Source of the DNA: Silene latifolia
Taxonomy: Eukaryota; Streptophyta; Magnoliopsida; Caryophyllales; Caryophyllaceae
Length of the DNA: 64,000 nt
Reading direction: 5' to 3'
Assembly: GCF_048544455.1 (NCBI RefSeq)
Contig: NC_133526.1
Coordinates: 8,696,001 to 8,760,000, forward strand
Shown: positions 22,857 through 33,430 of the stretch, in pieces
Layout: each line of letters starts with the position of its first letter
Position numbering within the stretch: the stretch's first letter is position 1
The notes under the pieces: model-generated
Seen by the model: only the letters and a program-made list of their open reading frames with translations
The model's database searches: none
Told to the model about the DNA's origin: nothing
Made by a program: the position numbers and the translations under genes

Positions 22857-25800
22857 AGGACGGTGATGATTTTGAACATTTTGCAAACGATACGGTACGG
22901 TTGAAACTTCGCATGTATAACTTGTCTTGAATTTTATTTTCGTAAAATCATAATTAGTTTGCTCTTTTTTGAATAATAATATTTCTTTTTTTACTGATTA
23001 TTTTTAGTTTTCGTTTGATTTTTTTTTATTTTTAAGTAGATTAATTTATTTATGTAGTTTATTTGGAAAATGTAGGACGCTGATGATTTTGAGCATTTTG
23101 CCGATGATATGGTTGACACTTCACATGTTTTCACTCTTGATCATACCTTCAAATCATGTGCCGAACTAATAGTAATGAAAACTAAAAGAATTGGTCTTTT
23201 ACATAATGTTCATATCCGTTTATAAGTTTATCACGAAGAGCGAAGTGGTGGTTTTGGTGAACAACGACTTTTTTGTGACCGATCTAGACCATATCAGTAC
23301 CGATCGAATATAAACGCTCCATCTAGCAAACGTTTAACTGGCACAAAAAGTTGTCTATGTCCATTTAGATTGAAAGGTATTGGGCAACCAGACGGTACGT
23401 GGAAGTTATCTGTTCTTAACGGGATGCATAATCACAAGCTTGTAGAAAAGGATGAAATTTTAAATCCTAAAGTCAAAGAAATTATTATGAGAATGACTGC
23501 AAGTCAAGTTCCCGTGGCGAATATATTGATTGAGTTACGTAACTTAATTATAAAGTTACGCAAAAACAAGTATACAATGTACGGGGCGAGAGAAGAAAAA
23601 GGTGAGAGGAAATCGCACATCATCGGAACAATTACGAACACTTGCCGATGCTCATGGTTATCTACACTTTCATCAAACGATTCCCGGAAGAAAAAGGTAC
23701 ATCCGAGCTAACCGATCTCTTATTCGCTCATCCAGATTCAATAAATCTGTTGAAACATTATCCATTTGTCCTTATTGCTGATTGTACGTACAACACGAAC
23801 AAATATAAGATGCCGCTATTGGAAATTGTTGGTATTACACCAGTAAATAAAATTTCTCTGTATTTTATGGGTTCCTGGAAAATGGAAGAGGGACGGCATA
23901 TGATTGGGCGTTTAAGTGTATCAGGGAAGTATTAGATACAGATGAGGAGATAGTTTTTGTGACTGATAAAGAAAAAGCGTTAATGAATGCCATTCAGAAA
24001 TATTTTCCAAATGCTAGACACTTGTTATGTAGACGTCACATAGAAAAAGACGTGGAGGCTTGGGTAAAGAGAGTAACAAAAAGTGGTTCAAGGGGTGAAG
24101 CATTCGCAAAAGGGAGATGGAAAAATTTGGTAAATTCTGCAACTGAGGCTGAATATTTGGAAAATGAGAGGATATGTTTCGAAAAATACCGGTTTGTCCC
24201 GGGATTGAAAAAATATTTGAAAGAGACATGACTTGATCTATATAAAGAGAGATTCGTGTCCGCTTGGATTAACAACATCCTACATTTTGGGAATGTTACC
24301 ACAAACAGATAATATGTAAATACATTATTATGTTAAATACGCATTATTATTATTATTTGTTTCAATTTTTTTAAACTTGCATTGTGTTGTTTACAGAGTT
24401 GAGGATGTGCATGCGTCGCTTAAGCGATTGCTAAAAACGTCCAATGGTGGTTTCGACACAGTTTTTGAAACAATTCATAATTCTGTAAAACTTCAGATTG
24501 GAGAAATAGTCAGAGAATTGGGCCGCTCAAGAATTATTCGTCTTCATATTGGCGTGGCTTTGAATGTTTATCAAAGATTGAATTTAAATGTTAGCCACCA
24601 CGCGATTAATGCTATAGACCTTGCACTACAAAAGGCAGAATGTAATAATTGTGTTAAGAAGGTGACACATGGTCTACCTTACACATGCGAAGTTATTAAG
24701 CTACTCGACACAGGTATTTGCAAATAATATACAAAAAATTAGTTAATGATAGTTGTTACTTGTTATTCGTGATGATAATTGTTGTTTTCTACTTGTAGAT
24801 GGCTGTATTGAACTAGACTCTATTCACCAATTTTGGAAAACTTTAGATGTCAAGACAGTTGTTGGAGAAGGAGTCGCTGAAAAGGAGGTTGAGGAGGAAA
24901 ATAGGTTACGCAGACTAGTTGATGAAGTGATAAAGGGTGGTGCACAATCGATGAAAAAAAATTCTGAATACATTGAGAATATGTTGCATCCTCCTAACAT
25001 TGTTGACCCTGAAGTTAAAAAGACAAGAGGGCGCCCAAAAAAAACCTCGGTTTCAAGAACACCATCACAATGGGAATACGTTGAAAAGGAGTTTCCCACT
25101 GAGAGCTATGAAAGAGAGAGATCAACGAACACAGTCGGAAAGGACAAAAAGGTTCCTAAAAAGGGTTGTAAAAGAGGGAGAAGTAATGGTTCGGTCGCAA
25201 AGGAGAAAGAGATTCCTACAAAGAGTAGTACACCATTTCAGTGGCCGGAAGATTTATGTGATATCATGGTAAGTTGGATAACGGACTGGGTGAATGTCAT
25301 AGGTGATGGAAATTGCGGGTACCGCTGTATTGCTTTAGATATTTATGGCGATGAAAATGAATGGCTAAAGGTAAGACGTGATTTATTGGATGAGCTAGAG
25401 AGTAACAAGGAGTTTTATACTGATATTTTTGCGGGTGTGAATAATTTTGTTGCCCTTTGCGATAGGGTTTCTTTTTCGGGGGGACAATGTTTGCGACCAT
25501 ATTGTTTGACACTGAGTTATTGCTTGTTGCTGCCAATCGTTATAATGCAATTTTTGTGGGTTTGTCACGCCGTCAGAGTATGACTTGTTTACCAACGAAA
25601 GCAACAAATGTAGATGAACATGGTCCAAGAAGAATTTTTTCAATGGTCTACCTTCGAGCCCCGGAACATTTTGTATGGGTAAGTTTATGTAACTATTTTT
25701 GTATGCTTGAATGTTTTTATAATTGTGTTACACCGTCTTAAAATACTATATTAATGATTTTTGTAGGTACGACTTGGAAGTAGGAGTCCATTACCAACGC

Positions 25801-25922
25801 TTTACTCGCTTGGTAATGTTCGATATCTGAATCATATTCAAGATAGATTAACGCTTTATCAAAAACAAGTTCCAACCAAATCGAACAATGGGACAACAAC
25901 CATTGAATTAAATGACTTGTAA
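22857..25922 (+). pseudogene. MULE transposase with FAR1 DNA-binding region and C-terminal OTU protease domain
   Basis: Regions in order: a FAR1-type zinc-binding region (CLCPF...HNH, 23350-23450); a transposase core with the first Asp in ADCTYN (about 23780), the second in VTDKEKA (about 23960) and a CRRHIEKDV zinc-type block; a helical segment after an intron (24397-24713); an AT-hook-like RGRPKK (about 25030); and an OTU domain with Asp in GDGNCGYR and catalytic-type Cys codon at 25314-25316, ending with the His segment EHFVW before an intron. Three introns are apparent: about 24315-24396, 24714-24798 and 25679-25766 (GT-AG). Breaks: in-frame TAA at 23223-23225, frame changes near 23580-23640 and 23930, TGA after 24229, and a shift at the G run near 25480. 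The first coding exon (22857 on) is partly duplicated at 23073. Fusion of FAR1/MULE transposase with OTU is known in some plant MULEs; the role of the protease there is not established. Confidence 0.82.
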
Positions 25923-27085
25923 TAGTTTAGTTTAGTACTATCACGTATTATTTTAGAAAAATATTTAGATACTCATTTGTTATTTATATTTATATTTATA
26001 TTTTCATTTCATATTCACTGTGAAAATATTCAATTTCATTTTACTAATGGGTATTGTTTTTCGTATTTAATTGATTATTTAGATACGCTTTGACTTTGAC
26101 TTGATTATTTCTCAGTTGAGGATCCATAAAAGATGACTTCACCTGTTCACCATTTGACTCTCTACTTCAAAAATTGAAGTACCAAAGTATAAATCACTGA
26201 ATTACATGTCATAGACATCTCTGAATGATTTGTCCAGAACCATGATCCTTCATAAAAGTTGTCTAGATTACACGTGAAAACGATCTGATTTTGTATAAGT
26301 TGTACATATCTGATAACAAGATCCTTGAATTTGGGTGCGCAGGTTGGTAGTCTAATGCTCATATACATGCCAATCAATTCATACAGATATGGGTCCTATG
26401 CTCTGTCACCTCTTATCTCCCGCACCGCGCAGCGATCGCAATTATCGCATTATATAACAAATTAAACTCGGTTTGACAATGCATTTCAGCTAGCTTATTT
26501 GACTTTTCATGACTGCAGACTCGACAGTACAAATTTTACGCCACATGCCCAAGTCTGAACGGAGTCTCCTGTCAAACCGACTTCTTCCCTTTCGTACCGG
26601 GAGACTACTGTAACTATTTGGGTGGGCAATGTAGTCAGTCTAATGCATGCATCTGTGACAACTGAATTCATGCAGACATGGGTCTTATACTCCTGTCAAT
26701 TCTTATCTCTCGGCACCTGCTTGCAGTAGGCAGTTATCGCATTATAACAAATAAAATTCGACTTACCTTGACTGCAGACTCAACAGTACAAATCTAAACC
26801 CGTTTGGACAATGAACGTGTTTAATACAAGTCATCTGAACGGAGTCTCCTGTCAAACCAACGTCTTTGCAGTACAACTAAAACAAGAATTTTCGAGCTCC
26901 AGAGCGCATCCTATGAATTCTGAACTGTAAACCACCCCTGCACCGGTCTCCCTTCAATCTTATTGTGTTAGCTCTGATGACTTCTTTACTATTAGCTGTC
27001 CGGTCTTACTTTAGGAGGGACGCATTTTTGGTCGATGAAAGTTAGTGAATACGACAGTTAGCTGTACTGTAGAATTTGAGTAAAT
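25923..27085. repeat. MULE 3' region with about 290-bp tandem duplication
   Basis: ATACAGATATGGGTCCTATG (about 26380) and GCAGACATGGGTCTTATACT (about 26672) begin two related blocks. Each continues with CTTATCTC..., TTATCGCATTATA, GACTGCAGACTC(G/A)ACAGTA and TGAACGGAGTCTCCTGTCAA (26553 and 26844). There are two imperfect copies and no coding is seen. Confidence 0.65.
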
Positions 27086-27089
27086 AATA

Positions 27090-27470
<381 letters not shown>

Positions 27471-27543
27471 AGGGAAGGGAGAGAAATAATTGATTTGTTG
27501 GGGAAAAGGATGAAGAAATGAGAAGGGTAACCTTGTAAATTAC

Positions 27544-27585
27544 GTATGTGAAAGAGTAAAAGGCGTATGTGAAAAAGCAATACCC
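27544..27585 (-). repeat. Right TIR of the MULE
   Basis: Inverted copy of the left TIR, immediately followed by TSD ATAATTTA (27586-27593). Confidence 0.88.
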
Positions 27586-27593
27586 ATAATTTA

Positions 27594-28560
27594 TTAGCGT
27601 GAATTGGTTGCTTGTATGTGTGTCTCAAACTTCGAGGACGAAGTTCCTTTAAGGGGGATAGATTACAATACTACCTTTTAGTCAATGCCCTTTCTCGTGA
27701 GATGTGTTAATTGGTTCGTTAATTGGATGTGTTAAAAGCGTGTGAGTGTTGTATTGTGCGGACGGGTTTTAAAAGCAGGTGAACTTCGGGGACGAAGTTC
27801 CTTTCAAGGGGGAGGACTGTAATACTCCGTATTTTAACACAATTAAAGGATTATTTTTAATAAATATTTTAATTGAATTACTTGAAACTCGTACCATACA
27901 ATTATTTTAATGAAGACGAATAATAATATTGTAGTTATTATATAATTATTATATTATATGCCATTATACATCATATTATTAGTAGGAAACAAAACCCACC
28001 CACTAATACTATATGAATTTTTCTAATGTGTGCCCTAAGGACACACATTAATAACCCATATATGGTAAGTTTAACAACATATTCTCATTAAATATGGTAA
28101 AAATGAGAATATATTCCCTAACTCTTATTCGATATCATGTTTTTCAATCAGTTTCTATACAAGTAAGTTAATTCAAGCCTTTTTCATTACTTCGTTCACA
28201 AATCCTAGTAGTTCTCACATGCCGCAATAACATATTTCACCACATAATATACCATGTTCCATTATATACGATAACCTTTAATCTTTCTAACTTAACACAA
28301 TATTTGAAACATTTTGGCGTTACAAAAATAAGATTTAAAATTAGTCAACATATTAAATAACAAATTGAAATAGAAATTTATAAAAACCAATCAGCTTTGA
28401 ATCGTTAAAATACGTCGGCAATTTATGTCAGTTTTTCACGGGTTCTTTAAAAAAATCCGGCTGTTTGAGGTTCCTGTGATCGAAACGAAGCACCCTACAA
28501 GTTTAAATTATTAAATATATTCTGCAAGTTATTAAATAAATAATATTTTTGTTTGCAGAA
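27594..28560 (+). mobile_element. Ty3/chromovirus 3' edge remnants (PPT plus partial LTR)
   Basis: CGAGGACGAAGTTCCTTTAA-GGGGGATAG at about 27634 and CGGGGACGAAGTTCCTTTCA-AGGGGGAGG at about 27788 are two copies, about 155 bp apart, of the conserved end of a chromovirus internal region and its PPT. The second is followed by TGTAATACTCCGTATTTTAA, a typical LTR start (about 27819). The LTR end was not located, so the right limit is a guess. A palindromic word TGTGTGCCCTAAGGACACAC lies at about 28024-28043. Confidence 0.5.
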
Positions 28561-28936
28561 ATCCTGCGAACAGATCTGTCTATCCTTTATTTGTTGATCC
28601 CTGGGTTTGAGGAAAACTTCGCTTTGCTAAACCACATCCCCTTTGGAATAGAATAGGAAGCCCCGCCGCCTTCCGACCCGCGAGAGTCTTTTTTTCCGAC
28701 AACTTCCCCTTCCCCAAAAAAGAAAAAAAAAATATTAGCGAACCGGCCAATTATAAAAGTTGAAGGTTTGTCTCCAAATTCTGAATATGCAGAATCCGTG
28801 TTTAGGTACTTGGATGTCACCGAATAATTTTTTTTCCCTTAACCTTCAAATCAGAAGGTTTTCGAAGCTCAAATGTGAGTGTGTGGACGTCTCCAAAAAT
28901 TTGGGCATCAAACAACTCATAACTAAAGGCAAATTA
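28561..28936. other. Spacer, nothing assignable
   Basis: No gene or clear repeat boundary. An internal A-rich tract lies at about 28720-28735. This is downstream (3') of the GRDP gene. Confidence 0.5.
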
Positions 28937-29148
28937 CACTCCCTCCCTTCCAATAATTTATTTACCTATTTAATTTTTAAGTGTCTTATTCATTTTCGTT
29001 TATCTTTCTATATTAGTCATGCTTCTAATGGGTAATTTGACCTTGAACATCCATTATTGTCCACTTGTTATTTAGCAATAATAATAATACCTACAAATGA
29101 TCTCATCCTCTCTCCGCAAAGGTAAACAAACGGCCAAGACAAACGGAG
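28937..29148. mobile_element. Stowaway-like MITE downstream of the GRDP gene
   Basis: It begins CACTCCCTCCCTTCCAATAA after TA (28935-28936) and ends AAACAAACGGCCAAGACAAA-CGGAG before TA (29149-29150). The ends are imperfect inverted copies (TTTACC/GGTAAA inside). Length 212 bp. It sits about 200 bp past the GRDP stop codon. Confidence 0.65.
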
Positions 29149-29347
29149 TAGAACATATGAACAAAAATAAAATCTCGTTTCAGAACTCACACTGGCACAT
29201 ATGAATTGATTAATATGACTTTTATTCATTACAACTTTATTCTTAAATATTTTACTACTTATTCTTAAACATAACCAGCTTTATTCTTAAACATTGTCAG
29301 AAAAATACCATGAGAACTGATATTAGCAACAAAGTGCTACATCTCAA

Positions 29348-30438
29348 TTATGCATATCCAATGATCGCAGCAGTACAATTACATTCACCTATTCCCGGCT
29401 TAGCAACTTTTGCCATGTCCATACAATCAGCACCTTTTACCAGGTCCATGTCACCACAATTCGTACATTGGCCTATGCATTGGGCTCCGTTCCCTTTAGC
29501 TGCTTTTACCATGTCCATACAATCAGCACCTTTCACCATGTCCATACAATCAACACCTTTTACCATGTTCATACAATCAATGTCCATACAATCAGCAGCT
29601 TTCACCATGTCCATACAATCAGCACCAACTTTCACTTTGTCCATACAATCAGTAGCTTTCACCCTGTCCATACAATCAGCTGCTTTCACCCTGTCCATAC
29701 AATCAGCAGCTTTCACCCTGTCCATACAATCAGCCGCTTTCACCATGTTCAAGTCGCCACAATTAGTACATTGGCCTATGCATTGGGCTTTGTCCCCTAC
29801 TTTCTTAGTTTGGGCTAACTTCAAAATTGTATCCATGCCCGGCTCACAACTAATACCACAACATACCGATCCTTTAGCATTGACCTTTTCATCAACCGTA
29901 TCAGCACACGTAATAGAACAAAAAGACCCTTTAGCATTAACCTTATCTTCTCCATCAATACTGAAACCACTTTGCTCATCTCCACTGATATTTTCGGATA
30001 GTATGAATGCTAAGGCAATGCTAGGTAGGACTATCAGTTCATCCATGGCCTGTTTAAATGAAGTATGGTGAGAAGAATGATAAAATGATGTAGAAGGAAA
30101 CAATAATTTATCCGGGGTTTCAAATGAAGACAAACCTTGATTGTTCGTGACTTTGAATTGATTAGCCCTACAGCCCTCCCATAAGGATAATCTGTAGAGA
30201 ACTCGACCATAGTTGTGAAATCTTGTTCTGATTTTTCATTGCTAGATTGCTTGGGTCCAGGCTGCAGCCTTCTTCCAGGAAATAGTTTCACCTGTAGAAA
30301 TTCAGTGAAGGAAATTATTATACTTTTAAGGGACTATGATTTAGGATTTTTATTTCACTATTTATACTAATGAATTAACAAAATGTTAGAAGGTAGTCCT
30401 TACTATCTTATTATAACCAGCAAACTCGAAGAGACTAT
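29348..30438 (-). CDS. 3' part of GRDP gene (exons 6b-8, Cys-repeat tail)
   Basis: Exon 6b (30438-30404), exon 7 (30291-30136, encoding KLFPGRRLQPG and PYGRAVGLINSKS) and exon 8 (30049-29348). Exon 8 starts AMDELIVLPSIALAFILSEN, as in other GRDPs, then goes into about 190 residues rich in Cys, Asp and Met built from a nine-residue (M/R)VKAADCMD-like repeat, interrupted by two QCIGQCTNCGD blocks. It stops at 29348-29350. Cut off from the promoter by Copia B. Confidence 0.8.
29500..29745 (-). repeat. 27-bp coding minisatellite in the GRDP last exon
   Basis: About nine copies of a 27-nt unit (GTCCATACAATCAGCAGCTT plus TCACC(A/C)T on the plus strand) keep the reading frame. One copy at about 29570-29590 is shortened. 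The repeat is flanked on both sides by a longer duplicated block containing CAATTAGTACATTGGCCTAT or its variant. Confidence 0.9.
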
Positions 30439-30443
30439 CATCA

Positions 30444-31441
30444 TGTTGGGGTTTGTGTCCTTAACAGTTAGTGCAAGGACTTATAAACCTCTAAAAGGAT
30501 CAAAGGGCATACTTTGGTATTATTATCAGTTGATCCACGTTTATCAATAACGGTTGGCTTGCTAGATAAGTTTGACGTTATTGTCATACAGATGGCGGTG
30601 ATCAACTGGTCCCTAAAAGTCACACCTATAGGATACGTTCGAGAGATGTGACGGTATGAAAATACTGTCATGTAGATGCCAAAATTGACTAACCAGTTAG
30701 TCCGAGTTATTTGACTAGTAATTAGTCAAATATGTGATGTTGAGATATTATATTTAATACGGATTAAATATCATGGGCTATGGCGAATTAACCAGTTAAT
30801 TCGTAAAATTAAATATACGTGATTTATATTTAATTAAATGTATATTAAAAATAATTATACAATACTGTTTTGTCGGACACGTATTAATAATTCAGCTAAC
30901 CCGTATTATTAACTGATGCCTTAATTTCCGATAACCGATAACAGTTTATAATATAAACCGCGTCATATACATTTGGAGTTTAATGAACCGGACCGCGAGT
31001 TACAACCAAGAGGAAGTGGAAGCCCACTTCCCTTGTGTGGGTCTCGGTTTTGCCGAACTGGGGAGAACAAAAGGAGACCTCCTCCTTCTGTTAAACCTAA
31101 TCATCATTTGCCAAAACAAATTAGGGTTTCGAAGAGCATTCATCTCTGTAGAAACCGAGATCTCACATCTCAAGCAAACTCACATCAGTTCTCCCTATAT
31201 TGCAAGGCAATCGGAGAACACTGTTCTAGCACAAGGGCATATCTCGGACAAAGTCTTGGGTGTTACAATTAGGAGGAAATCTGGTTTGATTTCTGTTCTT
31301 TACGCCGTTCAACAAGGACCCGAGGTTATTTCTTGTTCCTTATCGTTTCCTTGTATTTATCGTTTTATGACTATAAATTGCATGTTTAAATTTACGTTAT
31401 AGTCCTGCAATTTAAGGGTAGTATACGGATATTAACCCACA
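30444..31441 (+). repeat. 5' LTR of Copia B
   Basis: 998 bp with TG/CA ends. AT-rich ATATTTAATT stretches occur near 30750-30850, and a purine/pyrimidine-mixed R region with a conserved-looking frame (30973-31402) appears in both LTRs only because the LTRs are copies. Confidence 0.93.
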
Positions 31442-31443
31442 AG

Positions 31444-31459
31444 TGGTATCAGAGCGAGG
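31444..31459 (+). promoter_or_regulatory. Primer binding site of Copia B
   Basis: TGGTATCAGAGCGAGG, two bases after the LTR end, complements the 3' end of initiator-Met tRNA. Confidence 0.85.
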
Positions 31460-31756
31460 CCACGTGAATTTTTCATGTGTTTTTCATAAAACGTTTTTGA
31501 AACGATGATTTTCTGCTTCGAAAACCGTGCCTAGTATACACGGCAGAAATTTTTTTTTAACCGTGTCATGTATTACACGGTAATTTCATTTTTTTTTCCG
31601 ATTTGGTTTTTACATATTGTTGTTTTATACGGAGATTATAACAATATGTCATGTTTTGTAAATTGTCAAATTTGTTTTAATGCATTTTGATCGAATTTGC
31701 AATTGTTTTTGTCTCGAAACATGTTTTCACGAGGGTTTTGGTTTTTCCAGTGATTA

Positions 31757-32090
31757 TTGCACTTGATCGACCATGCTTTTAATCGATCGAGTGGCTTTCC
31801 TGTATATTTTTTGCTCGATCGAGTCCCTGCTGTACTCGATCGACCCTGTTCCAAAATTTTTTGCTCGATTGAGTCCATGTTGTACTCGATCGACCTGTTT
31901 TCAAAACCCCCCTGCTCGATCGAGTTGTCCTCGTACTCAATCGAGCAGATTTGCTGATATTGGTACTCGATCGACCTCCAGGTTAGTTGATCGAATACTT
32001 CCTGATTGGCATACCCCTCGATCGAATGGCAGCCTCATTCGATCGAGCCCTCCTGTCCCTCGATCGAGCACTTATGTGCCTGGATCGAAG
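31757..32090 (+). repeat. CTCGATCGA palindrome array in the Copia B leader
   Basis: At least a dozen copies of (C/T)TCGATCGA or one-base variants at 15-35-bp spacing, for example near 31762, 31781, 31813, 31836, 31888, 31914 and 32051. The spacers are variable T/C-rich words. Non-coding; between PBS and gag. Confidence 0.85.
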
Positions 32091-33430
32091 GATTTTTGTT
32101 TTAACAGCTTTGAAAATTTATTCCTTTTGTTTTAAATTTTCTTTTGGCTATAATATGTACTTTATACGGATATAGTACACTCGCTTAATAGTGAATCAGT
32201 TCACTCACGTACCATACAGTTGTTTTAAAGCGTCTTTAAAATGACGGATTGTAATGGATTAAAATTAAATGATAGAAGCGGTTTTATCACATGAATTTTA
32301 ATCGTTAAAAGGTGGTTTGGATAAATTTAACATAATTACGGAATTATGTCACGAATGAATTTTTTTTTAGTTGATGCATTTTTATTTATCGTATATTTAT
32401 GAATGTCGTGAATGCCATTTTATTACGTATTTAATTTTTACAATTGATTGTAACTTAGTGTGGCCTTAGTAGAACGTGTTACCGTAATGATGGAACACGG
32501 TCTTGGTTGTATTTTGAGATCTCGCATCTCCGTTTTGGATTTTTCACTTGTAATTACAGTTTTAATTAGAATGTAAATAGGTTTATATTTGTAATTTTAA
32601 ATTGTAATTTTTGAGAAGACCAAAGATGGAGACCAGATGCTCACTCCCGCTACTTGGATCGAGATGGAACATCAAGACAAGCTTTTCGGGTCCAACGGTG
32701 GATTCCAAAGTTGTATTTTGTTCTTATACTAGGATAGGCCACACTAGGATTTTTTTTATTTACGTATCGCATTCCTTTATTTATTTTATCGCAACGATAA
32801 TTTGCATCATATTCCGCCTAAAAACCAAACCACCTAATTATTGCATGAAAACTGACACATATAGAGGTCACGAGTTAGTTTTCCTTGACATTCGCATGTC
32901 ACACGTTTTATTAAGCCATCATCCAAATAAATTCATTCACGACAAACGCTAGTTATTCGTTCACTTAAAATGAATTATGATTTAGTTGATGGGATCTTCC
33001 TCGTATAAACAAAAATTGAGAACGGTCTTTATAGGTCAAACTCCAATGAATCCCTTCTTCGTCGGTAGGCATACTATGACCCCTTCTACGTCGGGTAAGT
33101 TGGAACTGATTGACCTATTTTATCTCAACACTATGGTCACTCGTACGATCCTGTGACTGTGGTGGACTATAGATAGGATTTACGGAAATCTATCGACCAA
33201 GAGTTCTTCCGGAAGAATTAGCTAAACAGTTGGCTTACCAATTTACAGAAATTGAGTCTTGGGATCACTTGTATCATTCTTGAGGGAGATCAATTATGCA
33301 AGTGCGAGAGTCTACATGTTTAAAATGAATTTTAAAATAGACTTAAATCACCTCGATGAGTTGCTTATTTCGTTTTGTTTTTCTTCCTTTTTCAGTGTAG
33401 AACACGAACTTTTAAACTGCTAAACAACAA

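Noticed and set aside
29310..30071. 253-codon plus-strand frame with repeated SIQSA units
   Set aside because: Shadow of the 27-bp coding minisatellite; the minus strand fits the GRDP exon structure and homology.
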